A stretch of DNA of 64,000 nt from Closterium sp. NIES-65 (taxonomy: Eukaryota; Streptophyta; Zygnematophyceae; Desmidiales; Closteriaceae). This document shows, in pieces, positions 45,601-56,400 of the stretch. The DNA is taken from positions 1,059,001 to 1,123,000 of the forward strand of contig CANXME010000532.1 of NCBI GenBank assembly GCA_948144175.1. The letters run 5' to 3'. Made by a program: the position numbers and the translations under genes. How positions within the stretch are numbered: the stretch's first letter is position 1; every line of letters begins with the position of its first letter. Below the pieces are notes generated by a model that was not told where the DNA came from, did not search any database, and worked only from the letters and a program-made list of their open reading frames with translations.

Positions 45601-46616
45601 TCTTGTAATATTTTTGTCGTGCTGCTTCGTCTGCTGCGCCCCTTCAGGTCCGGCGTCAGCGGCGTTGTCGGTGTCTGCGGCGAATGCGCGGATTGCCTTC
45701 TGTTCCAGAAGCGTGGGTGGAATGCCGATGATGTCGTCGGTGTCGCCGACGTCGACCTGATCTCCGGTGACAAGCAGACATTGGTCAGGCCAATCTCGGA
45801 CGGGGAGACCTTTCATGGGGATGCGGTAGTAGCTGAACTTGGCTCCAATGACCTCAGTTTCTTGTGGTCCTTGTTCTGGTGGTTGTGGCTCCTCCGTAGG
45901 TGATGGCAGCTCCGTTGGTTCCCACGAAAGTTCGTAAGTTGTTTCCTGCTCCTCTGATTCTTCTTCTTCCATTGGCTCTACTATGGCAGGAGCGTACTGG
46001 TCTGGAAGGGGAGGTCCGCCCCAGCTGGTGCCTCGTGTCGCCTAGTAGGGATCATGCTCCGCGGTTTCGGCGGAGGGGAGTCCCGGGGCTTCGGGATACG
46101 GGGGAGCTGCCTGCCTTGAGCCTGATTGGTTTTCAGAAGTACCCCAATCGCTTCCGCAAGTGGAGGTGCCCCAGCCACCGGGGTTGTCGTCGGGGCCCCA
46201 GCCAGTTCCTTCGCCCCAACCGCCTCCTGCGCTCCAGCCACCTTCGGCGGCGCCACTTGCTACCGTTGCTGAGATGGTGCCGCGGTCTTCTGCAGCTGCC
46301 TCTTCGGGTGTTAAACTTCTCCCAGAGGGCCGAGTGCAGGACCGGGACTGACTGGCTCAGTGTCGCCCTTTTCTTTTACCTTAGCGAGTGGCTCCGCAGG
46401 TGCTGATGTTCCGCTGTCTTCTTCCATTGATGCAGGTCTGGTTTCAGCTGGGTTGGAGGTCGAAGCGGTCGGAACGGTGCGTAGCCGCAGGAGGTCGTCC
46501 GAAGCAGGTCGCTCGAGATCCATTTCTGCGGGATGCGACCAGGTCGGTGCTTCTGCAGTGGTTGTCTTCAACAGCAAGGTGCGGTGAGAGTCTCCTGAGG
46601 TGCCTTGAGCCGAGAA

Positions 46617-48452
46617 CTATAGTACGAAGACCCCGTCGTTGTCTACGGCCTTCCCAATGTAAGTGTTGCCGTAGAAAAGTTCGAAAGTTTTGTCTTTGCG
46701 GTTACTTCGTATGTCGACTCCGCACCTCATGAGTTGTGCTGAGGAGAGCACATTGTATCGCAGGTCTGGAGCGACGAGCACATCTCCGATGTGGATCGTG
46801 AAGTGAGTATCGTCTGCTTCCAGGAAGACCTCACCAATGTCGTATGCCTTGAGTGTGCCGTCGTTCGCCACTGTGATTTCGCAAAGCCGTCGCATGCGCT
46901 TGGAGTTGGTGATGAACGTAAGAGACCCCACCATGTGCTGTCCGCAGCAGCTGTCCAGGTACCAGGTGTTGATGTTCTCGCGGCTCTGCCTCGCTATGTT
47001 GGCGATCTTGGGTGTAACCACGCAATCCCTTTCGCCGGTGTATGGCGAGAGAGCGAAGTACCGATTCGCCGAGATGCTGGGAGGCGATTCTGGTGTTGGT
47101 GGTGGCAACTCGAAGTCAGGTGGGAATCTCTGAGGTGAGGTAGACCAAGTGGGAGTGGTGGGGTCGTTGTTCGGACTGGGCACGACAGGGTTCGGATCAT
47201 CAGACGGGAACGAGATTTGGTCCCAGTAACGAAAACCTCTGCCGCGGCGAGCCATGCAGCTCATGACGGCCCCTTTTCCCTTGTCCTTTGCCGTGATGAG
47301 TGCAGGAGATTGAGAAGTGCTGGCGACGGAGGGAGGCGACACAGTAGCAGAAGACTTGGTTTGTGCTGACGGCTGTTGGTTGGAAGCGTTGCGCCGCTCG
47401 TCAGCGGCCTGACGCTTGTAGCACTGGTCGATAGAGTGGCCAGACTTCTTGCAGTATTTGCAGAACGCGCCTTTCTTTCCGCGTTGTTCCCCTTGTGATG
47501 CTCCTGTATAGAAGACTAATTTTTCCTGTTTGACATTCTTCTTGTTGTATAGGTCAATTTCCTTCTGCTCCGAAAGTAGCGTGGTGCACAGAGCTGATTC
47601 CGAGATGGTTGCTCGGGCGCGAAGGAGCGACTGGCATTGTCGCCAATCTGGACCGAGGCCAGAGATGACCATCGAGATGAACATGTCGTCGGGAACGCTT
47701 CCACCGCATTTCTTGACTTGATCGCGCAGATTGCGGCACCGATTAACATACGGTCCCGCTTTCTCTCCTTGCTTCATTTTGACCGAAGTTAGTTGGCTGA
47801 GCACGCGACTCATGGTAGCTGGATCTGTTGCCATGTACGAATTGCGCAGGTGTTCCCAGGACGAGTATGCGGGAGCCCACTCCGTCTTGTAAGGACGGAT
47901 GCCAAGTTGTTCTTCAGGTGAGAGATTGCGAAGGAGAGCGGTGTACGCGAGGAGAGATTCGTGGTAGTATTGATGCTTCTCCTGAGTGGTGCCTTCCGAA
48001 GGAAAAGGGAGGCTTCCATCGTAGTATATCCAGACCTGAGCGGTTGTTGCGAGAAGCTCGAATTCAAAACTCCACGTGTAGAAATCCTTTCCGTCGAAAG
48101 GAATTGATGTCTTCAATTTTGATGTCAATACAAATTTGGTTTGCATTGAAGCGATGTCTGATTGTGAGCGTCGTGAGTTGTCTTGTGCAGGAGCTGGCCC
48201 TTGACGATTGTCGAAGGTGAACGATCTCTCTGAGTTGACGCGGCGGTCTTCTCCAGTGAGAGGAAGTCCAGCAACGCCACGTGCATAGCTTGAGCCGTCA
48301 ACGCTCATTGCTTGATGGCTTTCAAGGGCGTTGATGCGTGCGACTATCTCCTCAACGACAGCGGCGCTGACGGAGGTCACAGCTGATGGTGCGTTAGTCG
48401 TTGCTGGTGGTGGGCCCGGTGAGTCTGCAGTAGCTTTTCCTACAGGAGCCAT
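46617..48452 (-). CDS. Copia 1 gag and protease
   Basis: 611-codon frame starting 81 bp inside the 5' LTR. It has a UBN2-like gag core (residues about 105-310), a CX2CX4HX4C zinc knuckle (CKYCKKSGHSIDQC, about residue 335), and a protease segment WYLDSCCGQHM in place of the usual DSGAS/C motif. The frame ends at a TAG (VFVL-stop) after which the same frame stays open (FSAQGTSGDS) to 46311. The stop therefore looks like a CAG-to-TAG mutation inside the polyprotein rather than a natural end. Confidence 0.9.
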   Translation of the reverse strand: MAPVGKATADSPGPPPATTNAPSAVTSVSAAVVEEIVARINALESHQAMSVDGSSYARGVAGLPLTGEDRRVNSERSFTFDNRQGPAPAQDNSRRSQSDIASMQTKFVLTSKLKTSIPFDGKDFYTWSFEFELLATTAQVWIYYDGSLPFPSEGTTQEKHQYYHESLLAYTALLRNLSPEEQLGIRPYKTEWAPAYSSWEHLRNSYMATDPATMSRVLSQLTSVKMKQGEKAGPYVNRCRNLRDQVKKCGGSVPDDMFISMVISGLGPDWRQCQSLLRARATISESALCTTLLSEQKEIDLYNKKNVKQEKLVFYTGASQGEQRGKKGAFCKYCKKSGHSIDQCYKRQAADERRNASNQQPSAQTKSSATVSPPSVASTSQSPALITAKDKGKGAVMSCMARRGRGFRYWDQISFPSDDPNPVVPSPNNDPTTPTWSTSPQRFPPDFELPPPTPESPPSISANRYFALSPYTGERDCVVTPKIANIARQSRENINTWYLDSCCGQHMVGSLTFITNSKRMRRLCEITVANDGTLKAYDIGEVFLEADDTHFTIHIGDVLVAPDLRYNVLSSAQLMRCGVDIRSNRKDKTFELFYGNTYIGKAVDNDGVFVL

Positions 48453-48533
48453 AGTGTTGCAGACTTAAAGGTGTAATGAATGAGGAGATTGTTCTGGGAA
48501 GAACGAGAACTTGACAGATCCTATAATCCACTC

Positions 48534-48547
48534 TAACTCTGATACCA
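48534..48547 (-). promoter_or_regulatory. Copia 1 primer-binding site, initiator tRNA-Met
   Basis: On the minus strand the bases directly after the 5' LTR read TGGTATCAGAGTTA, matching the 3' end complement of plant initiator tRNA-Met, the usual Copia primer. Confidence 0.92.
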
Positions 48548-48971
48548 TGTTGATATAACCAAGGAATCTAGTGGATAGGATACAATCAGTAAGTCTGGGA
48601 GGAGACCAGAAGGCCTCTGTAGTGACCTTGTTCAATAATAATTGAAAGAGAACAAGATGATTGAAAGATAGGAGTACAAGAGATTAAATAGAAATCTAGC
48701 TAGCCATGTACTCTGAGGGGTACATTCCCTTATTAACTGTATTGCATAGCCACAGTATCCGCGACTATTGCTATCCTCGACAGTTACCACGTTGCAGTAA
48801 GCTAACTGTTGTGCGGTTACTAATCGTCAAGGGTCACGACCGTTGACTTCCTTGAACGGTTGACCTTCGGGTGACCTTCGAACTTCCGCATGCTCTATAT
48901 GAGCTATTGCGGTACTGATACAGTGGTGTAGCTTCGGGAATGCCTTGTATAACCTTTCGGCTATTCCAACA
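48548..48971 (-). repeat. Copia 1 5' LTR
   Basis: 424 bp and flush with the primer-binding site on its left. It should carry the promoter of the element. Confidence 0.97.
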
Positions 48972-49213
48972 AACCTCCATTACTACTTCCCCCCCAAGGG
49001 CTTTGAACGGCAATGCAATCGATGTGTCGTCGCTGTACTTTGAAAAACGGAGGATGGAGATGGCATAGCCTGGGGAGGGAGTTTTGCCCGGGACAAAGTT
49101 GCGTCCCCGCTTCCATATGCTGTCGAGGAGTTCAATTTGATCGATAAATGGGAGCGTTCGCCAGACCCCCACTTTGGTTTTTGGTTTGGACGATAAGAGA
49201 GGCTCGACAACAT

Positions 49214-50464
49214 TTTTACGGGCTGACCAGGTTGACGGAGGCTAACGAACCCTAATTGATGGGATCAGGAAGGCAAGTTTGACCTTCCTGATCCCGTCGC
49301 TATCCCGTCGTTTACTTTTCAGTGGTGCGGGCGAACAGCGCCAAGGTGTCCATTAGAAAGAAATGTGTTTCTGCAAGTGACGCTGATCGGCCCTCAGGGA
49401 GATATCTATTTTGAGGTTGCCCATTTTTGAATTTTGAAGCGAGGAATCTTATAGTGGACCTCCAATTCAAGTCCCTCCCCCGCAGCACGCTCTTGAACAC
49501 AAAACCGGACTCCCTTGGAATGTTTCTGTTCCAACCTGAGCCGCATTTCCCGCAACGCCGCGATCGGGCCGCCGCGCAGTGTGCACGCTGTTGTATGTGA
49601 CGAGCAGATTGCGTCGGGCAGCTTGAAACATCTGCTCCATCGTGCTAGGTAGTGCTTCATTGTATCGGGTCAGAGCATTCAAGCTTCAAGCTGCACCATG
49701 GTTCGCGGTGGGAATATTAGCTGACAGTGGGTAACGGAACTGGGAGAAGCTTGGTATATGTGGGAAATTGGCCAGCCAAGACATAATAACACTCAAGAGT
49801 CCGACGAAGAAATAGTACCTTTTTTCTTGCAGCAATTTGCCCCATGTTTTAGGGCAAATTCTATATTCTCTACCTCCCCTAGCTCCTGCCCACCTGCGTC
49901 CCTCCCGTTCCTCATGTCTTTGTCCCCTCCGGCCCACTTCCATTCCTCCATGGCCCCACTCACGAATTCCACACTATAGTCCGCCACACGAAACAACGCC
50001 TGAAATGTGAAAATCGCTGTGCAGTTTGTGATTCTTCAGCGGAATTTGCAACTCGCACCAGACTCCCCGAGTCTAGGGCCCCTAGAGTCATAGCGCTCCA
50101 CGCTCCCACCAGAGTCATAGCGCTCTATCGTTGCGTAGTTCCCTTCACGTCTTGCGCTGCAGATCTCCCACTTCGCAACGCCGTTCATTCTTCGAGGTAG
50201 TGTACTGCAAGCGCGTTTAACCTACCTGGAGCACAGGTTATGTGCATCAATCTGAGCGCAATTCAAGTCTACGCTCCATTTGCCGCACCAGGTCAATACA
50301 TCCAGGGCCAGTGCCACGTGTCGCCTCGACCGAATGACTAGAGATTGTTGGAGCACCTGCACGATTCTTCCTGTTTCTAAGCAGATTTCCACTGCCTCAT
50401 GCCACGCGTGCCTCTGAGCAGATTTCCACTGCCTCATTTCCACTGCCGCTGATTTTCTGCACCT
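49214..50464. other. Region upstream of the subtilase gene
   Basis: Contains the doubtful minus-strand exon at 49406-49682 and otherwise no supported gene. The sequence AGAGTCATAGCGCTC is repeated at about 50086 and 50113. The right end (50100-50464) should hold the subtilase promoter; I saw no unmistakable TATA box. Confidence 0.4.
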
Positions 50465-53400
50465 ATGACCGCGCACATGACGCCTTCCGCCCCCCGTGCG
50501 CGCACGTCACTCGCGGCGCTGCCACCGCTGCTGCTGCTGCTCTCACTCGTCGCGCCGTGCCTCGCCGGTCAAGGTACGCCGCGGCCTTCACTGGCGCTGT
50601 GAATGCGGGATCATCCCTACATGATGTAGCGCCTGCTCGGGGGGATGTAGCTTGCTGCGTGCTGCTTACCGCGCCGTGCTGCCTGTTGCTGCTCTTAGGA
50701 TCGTAAGCACCGTAGTCGGCAATAGTCTACTTGCTATCGCCTATCGTGTTCTCCACGATCTCCCGAATCCAACGATATGCGCAGCTCTGCTTGAAGTTAT
50801 CAATACACACTTCAACAATTTTCAGAATCTGATTGGTATCAATGTTGTCCAATGTTGTGATTTCCAGAATGAGTACAAGCAGTTTTATGGTCAACCAAGG
50901 TGCAAAATGCGATTCATAACTTCACTTGTTTCCCAAGTAACCGCGTGAGCCTCGTTTCACCCCGAGTCGCACACGCAACCGAACCGAATTCGGTGAACAC
51001 TCCTCAATACCGAATCTGGAACCTTCTCGAACACGCCTCGAGCTCGAACCACATTTTTCCCCCGTCAATCTCATTCTCGATGCTTCTCCTTCTCTCTCCC
51101 TCCTTCTAGCACATTTCTTCTCGATTTCTCTCCCGCTTTTCACGCCTTAGCTTCCAACATCCGCCATAGGCCGATTTCCACCGAAATCACTCTAGAATAT
51201 CCCACGCGCTCCATTCCGCCGCCATTCCGCATTTCACCGTAGGTTCCGTGGTTGGGCGAACCAACCCTAACAATCTCCCCTGTGGTTCGTCAACCACGAA
51301 CTCCACTCGCACTCCGCCCCTGCTCCTTGTAGCCTTCACAGGGTCTAAGTCGGGTTCACGCTCCCCTGCAGCTCCTGCACCTTGAACCTCTGCTTACGTG
51401 TCTTGAAGTTGAGCGCCTTGACATCCAAACCTTGAAACATTTTCTTGATCCTCTCGCTGCTCCTCGGCATCTCAACACTCAACACCTCTCGGGTCTCGTA
51501 CCCTTCAACGCGTTCATCCTCATTAAGCACTTGCCCCTTTGCAGTTGCATTCGCCTTTGATCCTTTCACCATGATGTCCCCTTTCACAGCGACTCCCACA
51601 CACTTCGCATTTACTACTTCGTCGATCGCTGCTGCAAAAGTGTTGACATCGTCTCCATCTCCACTGTTTACTGCTGCTGCCTCCATGATCACTATCTCCT
51701 CTTCCTGATTCACTGCTGCCTCCACACTCGCAGCCATATCATCCGAGTCCTCACTCTCATCATCCTCAGTAGACTCAGGATTCTCATAAATCTCATCCTT
51801 ATCGTTCATCGCCCCCAAGTTCATCTCATAGAACCCGTCACTGAAGTAACCATCCGCGTACTTCTCCCAGTCAGAACCAAACACAGTAACCTTGCCACTG
51901 CCATAGAATATCTTGCACCCCAAGTCATCAAGCTGTGACTGACTGACCAGTTTCACCTTTAAATCCTCAACCAGTAGCACATTCTCCAGTTTCACCTCTC
52001 CATACGGACTCTGCAGCACCACGTCACCCTCTCCTGTCACTGCTAACTTCCCACTGTTACCTTGCAGTATATAGCGCTCACTCGACTCCCTCACGTTCTC
52101 CATCCAATCTGACCTGAATGTCATGTGACGCGTGCATCCACTGTCCATGAACCATGCCGTCTTCTCACGTCCGTCTGTCTGACGAACATCCTTTGGTAAA
52201 CGCACCACGTTCGCAAGATGCGCTCCTCCCAAAATCACATCCTCATTTTCCGCTTCCGCTACATTCGCCTTACCCGCCACAATCTTCTGCTGCGACGGTC
52301 CCTTGTAGCTCCTGCTGTTCGGATTGGAGTAGCACTCTGCGGCACGATGCCCATAGCGCCCACAATAGTCGCACTTGCCTCCAAAACCCTGTTTCTGCTG
52401 CCACTCCGCTCCTGCATTTTCTCCTTTCTCGTTCTCCATCGCTTTGCCCTTATAGTTTCTGCTTCGCGGGTTCTCGTAGCAATTTATCGCCTTATGCCCG
52501 CGCTTTCCACACTGGTAGCATGCTCCAAACGCCTTCGTTGCATTCACCAAAGCGGGCCTCTCCTCGTCGAATACATTAGCTGCTGCTGCCGCTTTCTTTT
52601 TCCTCATCTCCTTAACCGTCTCAAGCGATTGCAGAATCTCCTGCAGCTTCATCAAACTCTCCGGCGGTTGGTACGTAAACATACCGATGTCGGATTCCCA
52701 CTCCTTAGGCAGTCGATCGACTATGTAGTCGATCATCGCTTTCTCCGTCTCCGCGGCTCCCATCACCCGCAAATCGTCGTTGTAGCTTTTCGCCCTGTTG
52801 ATGTAGGTGATGATTTTCTCGCCTTTCTCCATGCTCAGCACCAGCTGTTGCTTCCTGATCGCCTTCTTGTTGACATCGTTCGTACCCATATACGTGGACT
52901 CCAGGTACTCCCATGCTTTCTGTGCAGAGTTCAGCTCCCCTGCAAACTGGTCCAAATCCATCGCGATTCCATCGGCAACTGAATGACAAAGCTGAAAGAA
53001 CGCTTGCTTACTTTGTTTTTTAAACGCCGCTATTTTCTCCTTCGTATCCGTCGTGGAAGGCGCAACTCCCTCCATCGTCTCCTCATCGGGACGGTAGTAC
53101 GGCAAGAGGTCCACCTCCTCTGCCCTTCGAACGAATTTATTTCGCCACACGTTGTAGTTGCTTCCATTGAAGCACTGAGCTTCACCGAGCCCGATCGTCG
53201 GTTTAGCCACCAAACGGCCACTCGCAAGGGCCTCGAGAAGAGCCTTCAACTGCGGGTCTCCAAGACTCAAACTGGAACCCGAACTCGCCTCGTCTCCCAT
53301 AGCGTAGGCGTGAACGACTCCTCTTCTCCACTAATTTCACTTAGCGCACCAAGTGAATTCACGACGATCAACGCGCCCGTTCGCCAAGCTCTGATACCAG

Positions 53401-56400
53401 TTCTTAGGATCGTAAGCACCTTAGTCGGCAATAGTCTACTTGCTATCACCTATCGTGTTCTCCATGATCTCCCGAATCCAACGATATGCGCAGCTCTGCT
53501 TGAAGTTGTCAATACACACTTCAGCAATTTTCAGAATCTGATTGGTATCAATGTTGTCCAATGTTGTGATTTCCAGAACGAGTACAAGCAGTTTTATAGT
53601 CAACCAAGGTACAAAATGCGATTCGTAACTTCACTTGTTTCCCAAGTAACCGCGTGCCCCTCGTTTCACCCCGAGTCGCACACGCAACCGAACCGAATTC
53701 GGTGAACACTCCTCAAGACCGAATCTGGAACCTTCTTGAACACGCATCGAGCTCGAACCACATTTTCCCCCCGTCAATCTCATTCTCGATGCTTCTCCTT
53801 CTCTCTCCCTCCTTCTAGCACATTTGTACAACTGTCGTTCGCAAGAGCAAATTGAAATGACAATGACTATGCCGCCATGGCCATGGCGGAGAGCTTTAAG
53901 AGGCACAATGTGTCCCAATTTCTTGGCGGTTTCCAGCCTGAGTATAACCAACCGATGCACGGCTTTAAGCTCTTCTGAATGGTGGTTTCCTACTGTTCAT
54001 TACGGGAACATTGATACCACTTTAAGGAGTTCCAGGCTACACGCATTGAGTTACTCGGCCCTATATCAAGTCCAAGTTAATGGCTACGACACAAGCCCAA
54101 GGCTCTGGAGCTACCGTGGTTATCAAATGGATGATCTACAACTACCTCGCAATGTTTTCAAGGAGACCAAAGCTCAAGGCTGGCAACCAACCTCCATGGC
54201 AACCCTCGTGAACCTCAGCTTGGACCTGCAGAGCTTCGTTTTCAAGCACCGAAGATATAAAACAACAGGCTTACAATTCAATGTGCTCAGAAAGGCTACC
54301 TTCTCAACCAACTCAGGACTGTCCAGCTCGTTTCATCACAGCACCATGGTGAAGGGACGTAACAACAAAGGCGGCAAAAAGGCTGGCAACAATGCGCTTG
54401 AAGAGGAAGGGTTGGACGCACCTGACCTACCCGTGAAGGACTCCACTGGTGCGGGAAAGTCGCCAACAAGGTCCACGGCGGACACGGTGGTCGGGCCTTT
54501 TGAAGCCCTACTTGACCTGCAGAATGACAACGGGTCTGCTGAGGAAGCGGGAGGAAAGAACGCTGAGGAGGAAGGAGCTGAGGCGGTGAAGTCTACGCAG
54601 CCTGCTATGGAAGGGTCGTCCAAGGAGGATGTGGAAAAAGAGGACAACGACTCAGAGAATGAGGAAGATGCATCGGAGCCAGCACATGATGAGGAGGATG
54701 ATGGCTACCTGTCTGATGACTCCGATGAGCACCTGGAACCTGATTCGCTCAGCAGTGTTATTGCTTTAAAACGTTTCTCGCTAACGCTGCTGGTACCGAT
54801 TCTCAGGAAAGCTGAAGTCACACGTGCTGCGGTAACAGTAGCGGCACTGCTGGATGAATGGAAGGAGAATCTGACATCAGAAGTACTGCAGACAACAACA
54901 TACCAGGAGCTGACGGCGACTTACTTTTCGGGAACTCGATATGGTCGGCTCCAGGTCACCTTCAACAATGTGCGTGACGCGAACTTCGTATGGAGCCAAG
55001 CCATCCGTCATGAATGTGCCAATGGCGACTTCATCGACCTCACCTGGATGTATCCGGAAGATGCGCGCTTCCTGCGAGAACGGATCCTGAACCCCACGGC
55101 GAAGGAGATTGTGATCAAAGGCGTACCGGCGGACATCACGGCGGAGCTGATTAGGTGTCTCCTGGTGGTGTCGAAACTGGTCAAACGTGGAAGAAGCGCC
55201 TTCGCCAGCGGCTTCGGCTTTCATCGGACGCTGGACCTAGTGACAGGACTGGACACTGATCGCATTCGTTGACTTTTCATACCGCACGCTGATGACGAGT
55301 ACCGTTGGCGATATTTCGTTGAAGACCCTTCGACGGGGAAGCGTTACCTACTTCATTTCCCATCGCTGACCTGTGATTTCTACGGAGGATAACACATGTC
55401 ACGTTACCACGACCGCTACGTCTCTCCACGGCAGGAGAACTTCACCAACTGGAACATGTCTGTTAGAAAGGTCCATGAGATGAACGGTACAGACGACGAC
55501 GCTTCTTACCCGCTGGTGTTTCTCATCCCACCTTTCGCTTTTCCGCGTATGCTCTATTCTGACGAATGTCTACCTCTCTCCCCCCGCAGCTGCATCCCTG
55601 AAAGTTACAGATCTGCTGAAGCGTATAACGAAAGACCCTGCTATCGTCCTCACCTCAACCGGAGTCATGCGGGAGGAGTGGGTCTGCGTTCAGACGGTGT
55701 GCGAGAAGGCGCAGGGGAACCGTTTTGAACAGGCTTCTGCTCACATTGCATCTGCGCGTCACAAAGAAGGGCTGAAGAAGGAGGGATCGGCAACGCATGC
55801 CAGTGTGTCCTCTCAGAAGTCGCTCGCCTTCAGGAAGGGGTACATAACCAAACCGACGAAGTAGTCTGCCTCCACCCACAACAGCATGGAAAGTCTCAAC
55901 GGAACACCTCTCAGAGAAGAGCCTCTCAGTTACCCTGCCGGGAGTTGTGGAGAGCACTGACAACATGGGAAAGCAGACGTGCGAAGTTAACTCAAGAGCT
56001 GCATATGGCCGTAGTAGGCGGAGCAGTGGTTAGCGTCTCGTTAGCATCGGCTGTACTCTGTGGTATCCTGTTTGCAACAAACTCTTCTGACCGGTGGATG
56101 GAGTCACACCTGAGAACCATGACAAAGACACAAGCCCTGTGGATGCGGAGGGGCCAAAGGAAGTTGTTAAATGGATAAAAGGCAAGAACTCACCGTGGGC
56201 GCGCTCATTGTCAACGGATTGGGCAGCGCGGAGAAAAGGGATTGTCTGAAGGAGTGGCTGAACAAGTGCAAGGGAGTAATGGTACTCACAGACACGAGGC
56301 TACAAGAGGACCATAATTTCTGGACTCAGACAGGATCAGCGGCGCATGCAGTAGTACCGGTGGCGGAGACGGCCGGGGGGGTGGCGATCTTGAGTTTCAA

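Larger units (their letters stand above)
42222..48971 (-). mobile_element. Copia element 1, LTR retrotransposon, degenerate autonomous copy
   Basis: Bounded by 424-bp LTRs (42222-42645 and 48548-48971) that start TGTTG and end CAACA, and by a perfect 5-bp target-site duplication AACCT (42217-42221 and 48972-48976). In coding sense the 5' LTR is the right one. It is followed by a primer-binding site and then gag, protease, integrase, reverse transcriptase and RNase H in Copia order, with a polypurine tract before the 3' LTR. The coding region has stops and frameshifts, so it is not autonomous now. By eye the LTRs differ at about 12 of 424 positions, indicating a moderately old insertion. Confidence 0.97.
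41946..49682 (-). pseudogene. Unidentified gene split by Copia element 1
   Basis: Protein-like minus-strand frames flank the Copia element. On the right are 49406-49682 (ALTRYNEALPSTMEQMFQAA) and 48977-49190 (VWRTLPFIDQIELLDSIWKR, YAISILRFSKYSDDTSIALP). On the left is 41946-42125 (DADVIILIQNFDLLENSTLG, YIAKHCPAHLPPAQQVRFFY). Removing the element and one AACCT copy rejoins the right-hand frame as GGEVVMEVPDAVA followed by a stop. A one-base frame change is needed inside 49406-49682. I do not recognise the product. Whether the insertion hit an exon or an intron is unclear, so this is a low-confidence model. Confidence 0.35.

Noticed and set aside
53824-54345. 174-codon N-terminal extension of LINE ORF1
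   Set aside because: The open frame begins at the insertion junction itself and has no ORF1-like features before the ATG at 54346, which has a good initiation context.
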